Below, piece after piece: positions 1 to 10,500 of a DNA stretch of 64,000 bases (positions are counted from its first letter, which is position 1; each line of letters starts with the position of its first letter). The stretch comes from Istiophorus platypterus. Its lineage: Eukaryota > Chordata > Actinopteri > Istiophoriformes > Istiophoridae. The notes under the pieces are model-generated. The model worked only from the letters and a program-made list of their open reading frames with translations, had not been told where the DNA came from and did no database searches. A program made the position numbers and the translations under genes. The DNA is taken from the NCBI GenBank assembly GCA_016859345.1, contig CM029111.1:11924214-11988213 (forward strand), written 5' to 3'.

Positions 1-964
1 TTTGTGGATGCATAAATCAAACATTGTAAAATAAGTTGAAGAATCTTAGGGACAAAGTCAAATAAAAAAATCATTTTTTTTCAAAATGCAATGACCACAT
101 CCACTATGTACTACCAGTGCTGTAACTATTAAATATACATGACTTTAAATACTATTTATTATTTGTGGGTGACTGTTGTATGTACAGTAAGATGCTACAG
201 CGACATGTTGTAAGAAAGAACAAATAAAGCCACTTTTCAGTAAAACATTACTCTTTTCTACATATCAAATGAACAGTCTTTACTTCAGAATAATATGCTT
301 AACACCATTAAAGTTAAGTAACCCCATTAATTCAGAAGGCAGCATCTATTATTTCAATTCGAAACACTTAAATATGTGATGTAAAGACTAAATGTATGTG
401 GACACAAAAAACTGATCAACATACTGTAGGAACAAATTTTAACCACAGTAAAAAAAAAAATTAAAATATTCAAGTAAAAAAAATTTGAATCAGACAAAAA
501 AAACTATGCAGCCATAAATACAATGAGCTAAATGGCATGGAGGTATGGTAGCTAAGAGCTGAAATCTACTTAGTAGAGTGATATCTTATCTGTTTTTCAA
601 AGGGAAACAGTGCCACCTGTTGATGTCTCTATGAAAACCTCCCTTTTTTAAAAAAATGCTGGCTCTCAAGGTGGTGAAAGTATCAGTGGCAGAGAAAATG
701 GCAAGGCCATCAACCCCTAGCCTGATATGGTACGGATTTGGTCAAAACCAACTAATGTTTGAGCATCAAACTGTCTGGGACCAAAAACCTCCCACTCTCT
801 TAAATCATGGCAATGTAGTCAAAAGCAGAGTTCAATTCAAAAGGAGACTTTTTGTCACTTAAACTATAACACATATCCAAACATCACGGGACAATGAGGT
901 TAACTGTTAAATGTACTCAAATATCAGTCTAATTTATTAGATAAAAAAGTGAGGATGGGGGGAG
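1..964 (-). other. tcfl5: tcfl5 3' UTR and downstream flank
   Basis: This stretch lies 3' of the tcfl5 stop codon. It is AT-rich and no coding exon could be supported in it. Two AATAAA signals are seen on the minus strand, at 933-938 (about 30 nt past the stop) and at 155-160. The 3' UTR could therefore be very short or about 0.8 kb. Which one is used cannot be told from sequence. Confidence 0.5.
933..938 (-). promoter_or_regulatory. candidate proximal poly(A) signal of tcfl5
   Basis: AATAAA on the minus strand 27 nt after the TGA. A second AATAAA at 155-160 is the distal alternative. The hexamer match is direct; its use is inferred. Confidence 0.4.
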
Positions 965-3900
965 TCATTGCTCTACAGCCAGAGGAATGCTCAACGTCTC
1001 ATCCATCTCCCGGTGGATTGGGTCCTGGCCTGAGGAAGGGATGGATTTTAAAAACAGTTCTTTCTCATCAGTGAATGCCTTCTGAAACTCCTGTAAAGGA
1101 GAAGAATTTCAGATTACGGTGGGTATTGACAAATTGTACCAGTACTGTTTTAAGTTTGAGCCTTTTTAGACAAGACTGCCCCTGTCTTAATTCAGATGGT
1201 GGCAGTGTTGCATGCTCTCAGCATAATGAATTTGGATACATGAGGGCTTAAGTTTTATTTACTACCATGTATTTCTCAGTATGTAAATCAGATTTCACAG
1301 ACCAAATAACTGCAACAATAGGTAATCCATCACAGTAAAACAATAAACTTTGTTTGATTTTTATAAAGCAAAACCAAGAGGAATTTCATTTGAACTCTCT
1401 AAATAACAAAAGTCATATAAAATCTGCTGCAGTACTATAACCCAACAAGAGGAAATGTAATCAAGCGCTCATCTTCCGGCTCCTGGTTTTGTGTCTCAAA
1501 TAACTGAGCTGCAGGATGATCAAGCAAAAATGTTTTTCATCAATCACTGATTTAACTCCAAGATGAAACCACACAAACGTACCTCTTTGAAGGCGTCTCC
1601 GTACGTTTTATTCATGTACCTGAGGAAGGCAGCCGTCCACTGCAGGGTGGTGGCTTTGTCTGTGTCTGAGTCACAGAACGGCACCAGCATGTTCAGCTCG
1701 TCACAACACAAGCGAATCCTCTTCCTGCAAAGTGGCACAGGCAATACAGATGTTTTTGATCAGTGCTTCGAAAAGTTTACGGACCTGTGCTCTTACCTTG
1801 CTCTTAAATTTCGAAAGTCTTGTGTCCAAACATCAGCTGAGACATAATTGTATTTATCTATGCCTGCAACTAACAGCTCTTTTCATGACCAATTAATCTG
1901 AGAATTAATTTTCTAGACAAATCAAATAATATTCTGTAAAGCATCAGAAAATGTGACAAATGCACATCACAGTATCCCAGAGCCTTGTATCCCCAAGAGG
2001 TCATTTTTCCCAACCAAGAGTCTAAAAAAATGAAAATATTTAATTTACTATAATGTAACAAAGAAAAGTGAGGAGTTCTTTGAGAACATGGATTGAGCAA
2101 ATATTTGGCATTTTTGCTTAAAAATTATCTAAATAATTTAAGGATCATCAAAATAGTGTGAGTAAAGGTGAAAAAATACAGCGTCCAAAATCTGAATTTA
2201 CTTACTTACTATAGACTAAACCAGTGGTTTCTTTGAAACCATAACACCTTTTTACAGTCATTTTACTTTTTTTGTGGACAAAAACAAATCTGTTCATCAC
2301 TGCTTTGACAGTCGTTATTTTTGAAGCTGAGGACCTGAAAATTTTTTTGTCACTCTTGACAGCCAGGAACCAAGAGCTGCAGTTACCAGCCTTAGCTGAC
2401 TCATACCCGCATATTTAATATGTATAAAAATGTGCAGTAAAAAATGGAAATATATATTGCAGTACTCTTGGCTCAGCAACAAGACCTTTAGAAATTCCAA
2501 GATTAAATTACTGAATGTTGATTATGTAAGGAAATGTGCAATGAGTGAACAAGATAATAATTCTGGACACAGTGTATAATGATGGCTGAGCTAGAGAAAA
2601 AAAAAAACCTCCAATATGTTCACAATTCCAGAAAGCGCCTCAAAGTCTGATTAAAAGTAAATACATATTTAAAGAGAATTTCTTCAGGCCATGTCACAAA
2701 CTGTGGAGGTTGCAGAGAAACTTTCAGCCGTTGTAATGGCTGCCCACCTGCGTTCTCTCTCCTTACTGTTGTGTCTCTCCTTGCGCTGGCTAGGTGACAT
2801 ACAAGACCGAGCTCTTTTCATGGTGCCGCTCACTGACTCTCCAGCTGAGTCGGGGGCAGCCTTTGTAGCCTTGATGGGTTGAGAGCTGCGGGCGATACCG
2901 CGCTTTCCGGGGGCGGCAGATGTCACCATAACATCTATGAAAAGAGTGTGCATAGAGTGTATAAAACTTAGTTAGATCAAAACTTCTACAGGTATTTGAA
3001 GTTAAGTATGGCAGACAACAAACAAAACAACTACACTTTGGTTTTTTTAAGTTAGGTTTAGATTACTTATTATTACTTTCTGGTCCCACAAGCTGCTTCT
3101 CTGCTGTTGGGCTGCTTCTACTTGTATAGTGAGCTTTTGTAACAACCCTCTCCGGGCAGAAATTAAATGAAAAACTCTTGGGGATGGTTAAACCCTGGTT
3201 TAGGTTAGGGTCAACCATGTGAGGAGTGTGGCCAATCACCTGAGATTAAAACAGAAAGAAAAACAATTAGACGATGAATTCTGCTATAAAGCTACAATAA
3301 AAATGCATATTGATATTTTTTCAGCATACCTGACCACACATGTTTGTGGGAGGATTAAATACACCCCCTAAATATGGGCTGGGAACCTCGAAAGGATTCC
3401 CTCTGTCAGGTTTCATCCACTTTTGCATTTGTGGATGTATGACTGCCTCTTGAGCCTCCGCAGACTGCTGGAGTATTGTCAGAAAACTGTGGCACAATGA
3501 CAGAGTTTTTGTAATTCCAAGAAAATTAGTACATCAGCATTATATTTGGTAATAAATAGCGATTTGGTATATTAGCGAAGCCTACTTGCTGAGAACTGCT
3601 GACTGAATATCCTTCTGTTTTGCGCTGTCAGCAGGAAGAGCGTTGAACCTTTTCTCCAAGCAAACTCTAGCGGCCGATCTGGCTCGTCTCTGTGAGGGGG
3701 TGCTGCTGTTGGCAGGCGGTTTGGTCGGACTGTCCTCGCCGCTGATTCTGGCCAGCACAAAACCTGGAACCTCTCCATAGGAAATTGGTGTCTTTTCTCC
3801 TGGCATCGCCTGACAGTGTTCATCAGTCGACGTTGACAGGTCAATAGCTTGACCGGTCATGAAGGAAGAAATCACTGTGGATCCGGTGACATCCTTAACC

Positions 3901-4169
3901 GTCGCTGTGCCGGGGTGGGCTCTGGCATCCGGCCCATCTGGGGGCCCGGCTTGTGCCGCTGTGTGCGCCTGGATAAGCTGCTGAAGGTGTGTGTACTCAA
4001 CCTCCGTCATCTCCATCAGACCAAGCTCAGTTCCCGAGTCCTGCCCCTGATCATGTGTCAAACATCCCGCTTGGCCCAAAATCAGCCCAACGGAGTCGCA
4101 GGTGTGTTCTCTGGATGACGCCGAAGGTGAGACATGGTTCCTTTTGAAAGGCGAAGAAAATGCTGACAT
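965..4169 (-). CDS. tcfl5: transcription factor-like 5 (bHLH), 6 coding exons
   Basis: Nuclear E-box-binding bHLH transcription factor; the mammalian gene is best known from testis. Coding exons (minus strand, in gene order): 4169-3586, 3486-3330, 3239-3077, 2934-2748, 1724-1583, 1090-965. All introns are GT-AG and phases join exactly. The N-terminal part carries MEMTEVEYTHLQQLI, which resembles the conserved EMTEVEYTQLQ block of human TCFL5. A block around CLEKRFNALPA matches the RLEDRFNSIPA region. The basic region HNSKERERRKR is split by the exon 4/5 junction; its H-N..E-R.RR pattern holds the His, Glu and Arg that contact an E-box. Helix 1-loop-helix 2 follows (CDELNMLVPFCDSDTDKATT), residues about 350-412 of 452. 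Start: ATG at 4169 is preferred because a strong pyrimidine-rich acceptor ends just upstream of it. An in-frame ATG at 4205 would add 12 residues if that acceptor is not used. The downstream neighbour of dido1 on the same strand, as in mammals. Confidence 0.93.
1725..2747 (-). other. tcfl5: tcfl5 intron between the two halves of the bHLH
   Basis: A 1,023-bp intron that interrupts the arginine codon joining the basic region to helix 1. The sequence is AT-rich. No repeat, RNA or further exon could be supported in it. Confidence 0.6.
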
Positions 4170-4345
4170 CTTTGACTCTGAAGATGGGACAGAGATCGAG
4201 TACATCTTTATCTGTTTTACATCTCCACCACATCATCCCATAGAATATAACTTCAACTAACCGTGGTGCACTTTAAAGGCCTTATTGTTTCTAAATTTAT
4301 ATCTATAAACATGGCATAAAACCTTCTTCAATTGCACTCAAACAA

Positions 4346-4349
<4 letters not shown>

Positions 4350-4388
<39 letters not shown>

Positions 4389-4396
4389 ACACACAC
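4350..4396. repeat. (AT)n/(AC)n microsatellite
   Basis: An uninterrupted AT dinucleotide run followed by a short GTATGTATACACAC tail, in the inferred first intron of tcfl5. Confidence 0.9.
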
Positions 4397-4451
4397 AACT
4401 CTAAGATAAATAATACACAAAACATAAATTTTCAAAAGCTAGCTCGAGAAT

Positions 4452-4459
4452 TGACGTCA
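4452..4459. promoter_or_regulatory. full palindromic CRE near the tcfl5 5' end
   Basis: A perfect TGACGTCA lies about 280 bp upstream of the start codon and about 200 bp downstream of the probable non-coding first exon. This is the CREB/CREM/ATF consensus. It is a short motif and could occur by chance, but its position in the 5' region of a gene known for germ-cell expression makes it a reasonable candidate. Confidence 0.4.
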
Positions 4460-4662
4460 GCAAAAGAGGAACGTTAAGCTAGAAAACTTATGTAGACATT
4501 GACACATCGTTGCTAATAATCTCTCCACCTTAATACAAGTGTAGACAAGTATTGATTAAAAAAAAATCAATAATCGGTTATCGAGCCGTCGAATGAATAC
4601 GGGCTGGACCCTCATCAATCTATAGTTAATATTCAGTTTTGCCCTTTGTGTCTTTAGCTTAC

Positions 4663-4745
4663 TTCAGTTCCAGCTGCTCGTCCTATGGTGGCGGCGCCTA
4701 CAGACGTTGGCGTCCGACTCCCGGCCGCCGTCAGGGCCTTGGGCT
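4663..4745 (-). promoter_or_regulatory. tcfl5: GC-rich start region and probable non-coding exon 1 of tcfl5
   Basis: A GC-rich island (about 4680-4745) in otherwise AT-rich DNA ends on the minus strand in a good donor, CTGAA|GTAAGC, at 4663/4662. The matching acceptor CCCATCTTCAG sits just before the ATG at 4169. Together they suggest a 5' UTR exon spliced to the first coding exon. The transcription start itself is not visible. Confidence 0.5.
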
Positions 4746-5090
4746 AAAGCCTCGGACGATTTAATTGTTATACTTTATACCGAAAACAGCGTATTAGAGT
4801 AACCGAAATATTACAGACTGCTTTTTTCTTTTGTAAATACTGCGATCCGACCGAGGAAATTTGCTCGAATACTCGACTGAAGCGCAGGTAAGAGGTTTGT
4901 TCAGTGCTTCACTGTTTCCTGCCCCGTTAGTTACTAGTCTTCTACGGTACTGAGGGAAATACTGCGCCTTTTTCTCCTCGTAAAATATTACGCGTTTTGT
5001 CTTTGTACATAAAGTATGTGGAGGAAGTACCAAGCAGTTACACCCTATAAAAGTTCTTCTCCACTAAAAGTACAAAAGTATTAGTAGGGC

Positions 5091-5187
5091 ATCTATATCT
5101 ATATATCTATATATAAATCTATATCTATATATATCTATATATCTATATATATATATATATATATGTATATATCTATATATATATAGA

Positions 5188-5259
<72 letters not shown>
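5091..5259. repeat. compound (AT)n/(CT)n microsatellite
   Basis: ATCTAT-type units, then a (CT)n run of about 28 bases, then a (AT)n run of about 40 bases. It directly abuts the inverted repeat at 5267-5425. Confidence 0.9.
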
Positions 5260-5262
<3 letters not shown>

Positions 5263-5266
5263 TATG

Positions 5267-5425
5267 TAAAAATCCAATAATGTAATAGACATTTTGAAAT
5301 GATTCATTCTGAGTATTTTAAAATGAGGTACTTTGAGTATATATATACATATACTCAAAGTACCTCATTTTAAAAATACTCAGAATGAATCATTTCAAAA
5401 TGCCTATTACATTATTGGATTTTTA
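5267..5425. repeat. long near-perfect inverted repeat (hairpin/foldback element)
   Basis: Left arm 5267-5340 and right arm 5351-5425 are reverse complements over about 74 bp with a 10-bp AT loop. The arms differ by one inserted A and one T/C mismatch. The structure is read directly from the sequence. It could be a foldback MITE, or a recent inverted duplication seeded by the neighbouring microsatellite. Confidence 0.9.
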
Positions 5426-6979
5426 TAAAAGGTGGGTATAAATTTAGCTATAAAACTGGGTCGTTTAATCTGTGATGATACATTATATTCGCTGGTTATA
5501 TTTAGTACAAATGATCTGCATCTACAAAGTAACCAGTAAGTAAAGCATTATAATATAATGAATAAATGTATGAATTTCAACTGATGAACCACTAGATTCA
5601 CCTGAATTCTGTCTCTCCCCTTTAGTAAGACGTGAGCTCTGTTTGAAGGATTATGGAACATATGGCCACAGGCAGACTCAGTCCTCTATCAGCATCATTT
5701 TATTTTTTTTTCTCAAGGACTTTCTCTCGCTTACTCTTTTGTCTTTCCCCACCTGCTTGTCATAGCCGGAGCCCTTAGGAAACCTGGAAACTAATTAAAA
5801 GGCAGTGCTTGTTAGGTGTGAAATAGCCAAAGGTTTTGTGGAAACAACATGACTCATTGTGATTCAAGACAAGCCAAACACTCTTTTATGGTTCTAATTT
5901 TTTTTTTTTTCCTGCAATCTACGTGATACATAAGAGGAAACTAAGTGCCGAAAAGCATTTCCCTGGGGATCATGCCCGAGTGCTGTTTTGAACCAGGGCA
6001 GGTGAAACCCTACAGATTCTGTCAATGCGAAATAATAGTAATAGTATGAGGAGTCTCCTAATAATATATGAAAAAATATGTACTATTAAAATGGATATAT
6101 TCAGTGATGGAATGTAAAAAAATCTTAATTTTTTTTTTTCAAACACTATATTTAAGAGCGATTTTGAGGTAGTTGTACTTGTGTATTTATATTTTATATA
6201 TTTAACTTTATATTTCTAATCCACTACTTTAATGACTACATTGATTAGACAGCGGTAGACACTATGCAGATTAACAATTTACATACAAATGATTGTCTTA
6301 TAAAATATTATTTGTAATGGATTACCTACCATCCAAGACCTAGCAAATAGTTCAATGGTTAAAAACCTTGTCCAACTACAACAGTATAATGCAATTTACA
6401 TGTGAGTACATCCGGTTTTAAAACATTAGCATGGAAATTCTTTCTGCATAATGGTTTACTTTTGATGTTTTAAGTAGATTTTGCTTTGTCTTACTAAGCA
6501 GCTAAATTGCTATATTTTTGTAAAAATGTTCTAAAGGACTCCTTTTGTAGTATTCTTACAATGTAGTATCATTGCATTTATTTAAGGATGTTAAATCTTA
6601 TCCTACCACTGGACATATAAATCACATTTATTAAAAGCATCAGAAAACACCTTTTATGTCTATATTCATCTCCACTTGGCATTTCTTGCTTTGCAGCAAG
6701 GTTAAATAAAATCGAGCCATATCGTTAACCCTTTTATAAATATTGTTTCTGAGTAGACACCCTGGCTCTGTCACTCTGGCAAAATAGAACTATTAAAATG
6801 TGGCCTAAACCGCTGTAAATGAGACCTTTTATTCGCACCTCTGAAAAATTATAAAACAGTTTGATTTATTCCCACAAACAATAGTATTAGCTGTTTATAA
6901 AGTAACAGGTTTGGGTACTGCTCACGTATCAATTAATCAATCCAAATGGTAATGATAAAATAATACTTAATACAATTTG

Positions 6980-7525
6980 AAAAAGGTAAATGACATTTTA
7001 TTGACTTGAAACAAGCTATCTTTTATCAGCAGAGTAACATAAAATCCAGATCAAAGTTACTGTACTGACACTATGGCTATGTTAAAAAAAAAACTAAAAA
7101 AAAAAAAAAACAAAGAAAAAAACTGTACATTTTTCCATACAAAACATCTTTTTTTCCAAATAGAAATGCACACTGAGCTGAATTTACAGATGATCAGTTA
7201 AGTTTAAGAGGCATTTAGTCCTAATCAAATAACAAAAATAATTGCATTTACTTTAAACACAACACAGAACTAGAATATAATGAACTCAAATACCTATTAG
7301 CATTCCAGTATCTGGCTACAATATCTGATCTTACATGGCTTCGACCGTAGATCATGTTAAAATCTGAAAATGACATGGACAACCACTTTCATTGAGAAAA
7401 ATACATTCAGTGTGTGTTAATCTGTAGTATCTCTATCCAGTATGATTATACTAAGTATTTTTAGAGGCCTAGAACAGCAGCCTTGCTGTCCTGAGGGGCC
7501 CATGTGTTATGATTTTTTTTTTTTT
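6980..7525 (-). other. dido1: dido1 3' UTR
   Basis: The sequence follows the TAG at 7526-7528. The first good minus-strand AATAAA is at 6997-7002, giving a 3' UTR of about 0.55 kb. The boundary is inferred from the poly(A) signal only. Confidence 0.5.
6997..7002 (-). promoter_or_regulatory. candidate poly(A) signal of dido1
   Basis: AATAAA on the minus strand about 525 nt after the dido1 stop. The hexamer is direct; its use is inferred. Confidence 0.45.
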
Positions 7526-10500
7526 CTAGCTTGGCTCAACATTGCTTTTATTTCCTTCACTACTCATACTTTGATTAGTTTTAGTTTCTACAGATGCACC
7601 AAAAACCCTCCGTTTATCTGTTTCACTGCCCTCTTCCCTTTTTTCTTTTCCCACCCCTGTGTATGCATCTACAGATTTGCCTATTTTACGGGCAGGACTT
7701 TTTTCCTCTTCTTCTCTTTGCCCTTGGACTAATGCTCTTTTTCGACTTACTGGTCTACCTCTACTCCACTCTTTGTCTGTAGAGTAACCTATTTGTTTTT
7801 GTTTTGGGCTGAAGACATCAGGATTGTTGATCATACGATTTGGGAAGCGTATGAGACCTTCTGTTGGAGTAGGAAGTAAGGCAGCTCTTTGTCTCTGGGG
7901 CTTTACTAATTGTTGATGTTGTGGGCTGTCAAAACCCGAGCATGATTTTCCTGCACTGTTTGGAGCTCGAGCTGGAACTGGGGGCCCACTGAGCAGTGCA
8001 GAATGTGGATCACCAGGGCCATGGAATCTGGTAGCCGGATGAGGACTAAAATGTGATTTATCTGAATATCTCATAGGTTGCATATCATTCTTCATCGCTG
8101 GCTCAGATCCCCTTGTGTCTAAACCTGGGCACATCATGTCTGGATCTCTTCTATCAGACCCAGGATACTCATTGTTTGTATCCCACTTTCCAGGCCCATG
8201 TCTTCTTTCTGAACATTTATCAGGCCCTAGCCTTCTCATGTCTGGAACCCTCCTTTCCCTTCTAAAATCATGCTCTAATCCTTGTCTACCTCGTCCACAG
8301 CTTTCCATGTCTGTACTTCGCCTCTCAGATCCTAGCCCCCCACGATCTAAAAACCTTCCATCAGTCCCTGGACTGTCGGTGTTTGAACTTCTGATTCCAG
8401 ACCCTTGGCATCGTAAATCTGGACCTCCTGAGTCTATTCTATTAAGACCTTCCATGTGAAATCCACTCCTATTTGGGCATGAATTCATCAAGTCTGGGCC
8501 CCCCCTATGAGCACCAGGTCCTTCCAAGTTTGGCCCTCTCATATTCCCTCTGAAGTCTGGTTGCCTCCAGTCATTTGCCATATCTGGACCCCCTTTAATA
8601 TCTGATTCTGGTCCTCTAATGCCTGGACCTCTTCTATCATGACCTTGTCCTCTATTATCTGGATCTTTTCCCCCTTTGATAAATGGCCCTATTCCCCTTC
8701 TGTTTGGCCCAGCACCTCCTATATCAGGCTCTCCCCATTCATTTCTAGGTCCTCCTCTTGGCCCTCGCAATGTGCACATCATATCTGAATCATCTTGTAC
8801 AGGCCCTTGACCCCTGCAACCTGGACCACTCCAATCATCCCCTGGACCCCTCACAGGCCCTGGAAATAGCATATTTGTTCTTTCCTGTATTGGTGTTGGC
8901 CCCCTACTTCCAGGGCCTCTCCATTCACTATGAGGACCTTGCCCACTTTCTAGGTCTGGTTCATCTGAATGTTCTTGGATAGACCATGGGCCCCTGTTGC
9001 CATGTCTTTCCCAATGATCTCCTGAATATTCTCTTTCATTTCCAGCAGCCTCCATATTAGGTCCTACTCCATCTGACCACTGTTCTTCTGTGTCTGTGCC
9101 TTTCCATCTGTCTCCCCGATTTAGACTACTCATATCTAACCCTGGTCCTCTAATGTTTCTCCTTGTAGGCCTTGGACCCCTCAAGTTTCGGCCTATTCTA
9201 TAAGGTCCTGGGACCTCTATATCTGGGCTTTCTTGGATAGGTTCTGACTCTCCATAGTGGGCACCTCCCCAGTCATCTCTTCTATCATGTCTTAGACCTT
9301 CTGTATTTGGACCCCTCTGCCTGATGCCTGGGCCTCTTAAGTCTGGATTACCTGATCTTCTCCAGTCAGGTCCTAGACCCTCCATATCTGGACCTCTCCT
9401 TTCAAGCCCAGGTTCCCTGAAGACTAAGCCTCCTGATTCTCTCCTGTCAAGTCCTGGGCTCTCAATGTCTGGACCTCTAAATTCACACTCTGGTGGTCTA
9501 AAATCTGGACCTCTTGGAGCTTTACCTTGACCCTCCATAACAATTCTTTCAGGCCCAACTCTTCTAAAACGTGGACCTCTCCTATTAAACTCTGGGCCCT
9601 CCATGTCTGGAAGTCTTCTTTGTGGCTCAGGACCCCTGAGCTGTGGGCCTCCTGTAAAGTTCCCTCTGTTTTCTGTTGTCTCCATATCTGGAAGTCTTCT
9701 TTCTGGCCCAGGTCCCCTGAAATTTGGACCTTCTGGGTGCCTCCTGTCAGGCCCTTGGTTCTCTATGTTTGGATGTGAATGTTGAAGTCCAGGTCCCCTC
9801 ATGTTTGGACCTCCTGGCCCTCTCCTGTCATGCCCTGGTCCCTCCATATTTGGATGCCGCCTTTCAGGGCCAGTGCCCCTGAAGTGTGGCCCTCCCTCTC
9901 CTTGACTGTTAAGCCCTGGACCTTCCATACCTGAACCAGTTCTTCCAGGTCCCAGTCCTATGAAGTCATGCCCAGGACCCCCCATATATGGTCCTCGCTT
10001 GTCAGGACCCAGTCCACCAGAATTTTGATCTCCTGGTCCTCTTCTGTCTGGTCCTTGACCCTCCATAGGGGAACCTCTCCTTTCATAACCAGGTCTTCTT
10101 AAGTCCAGACCCCCTGGTCCTCTCTTTTCAGGGCCTCGTCCCCAGAAATCTGGACCTTCTGGTCCTCTCCTGTCTATTTCTTGACTGTCCATAGAGGGAC
10201 CTCCTCTTTCATTTACTGGTCCAGCAAAATTGGGAACTCCTAATTCTCTTCTGTCAATCCCTTGACCACTCAATATAGGGCCTCGCCTATCAGGCTCTGG
10301 TCCACTGAAATCTGAATTTCCTGATCCTCTTCTGTCAGGTCCTGCAGCTTCAATTGCTGGACCTCTTCTTTCAGGTCGTGATCCTCTGAAATTTGGACCC
10401 TCAGGTCGTCTACTGTCAAGTGCAGGACCTTCCATAGCAGGACCTCTCCTTTCACATCCTGGTCCTCTGAAATCTGGACATCCAGTTCCTCTTCCAGGTC

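Larger units (their letters stand above)
4746..6996. other. intergenic DNA between tcfl5 and dido1
   Basis: AT-rich, with no supported gene. It holds the 5091-5259 microsatellite and the 5267-5425 hairpin repeat, both listed separately. The flank at about 5030-5090 has short AAAGTA(C)-type words common in fish MITE sequence. Beyond 5430 I see only AT-rich single-copy-looking sequence and homopolymer tracts. Confidence 0.6.

Noticed and set aside
3572..3844. A 90-codon minus-strand frame overlapping tcfl5 exon 1
   Set aside because: It overlaps the well-supported tcfl5 frame out of phase and has no recognisable content.
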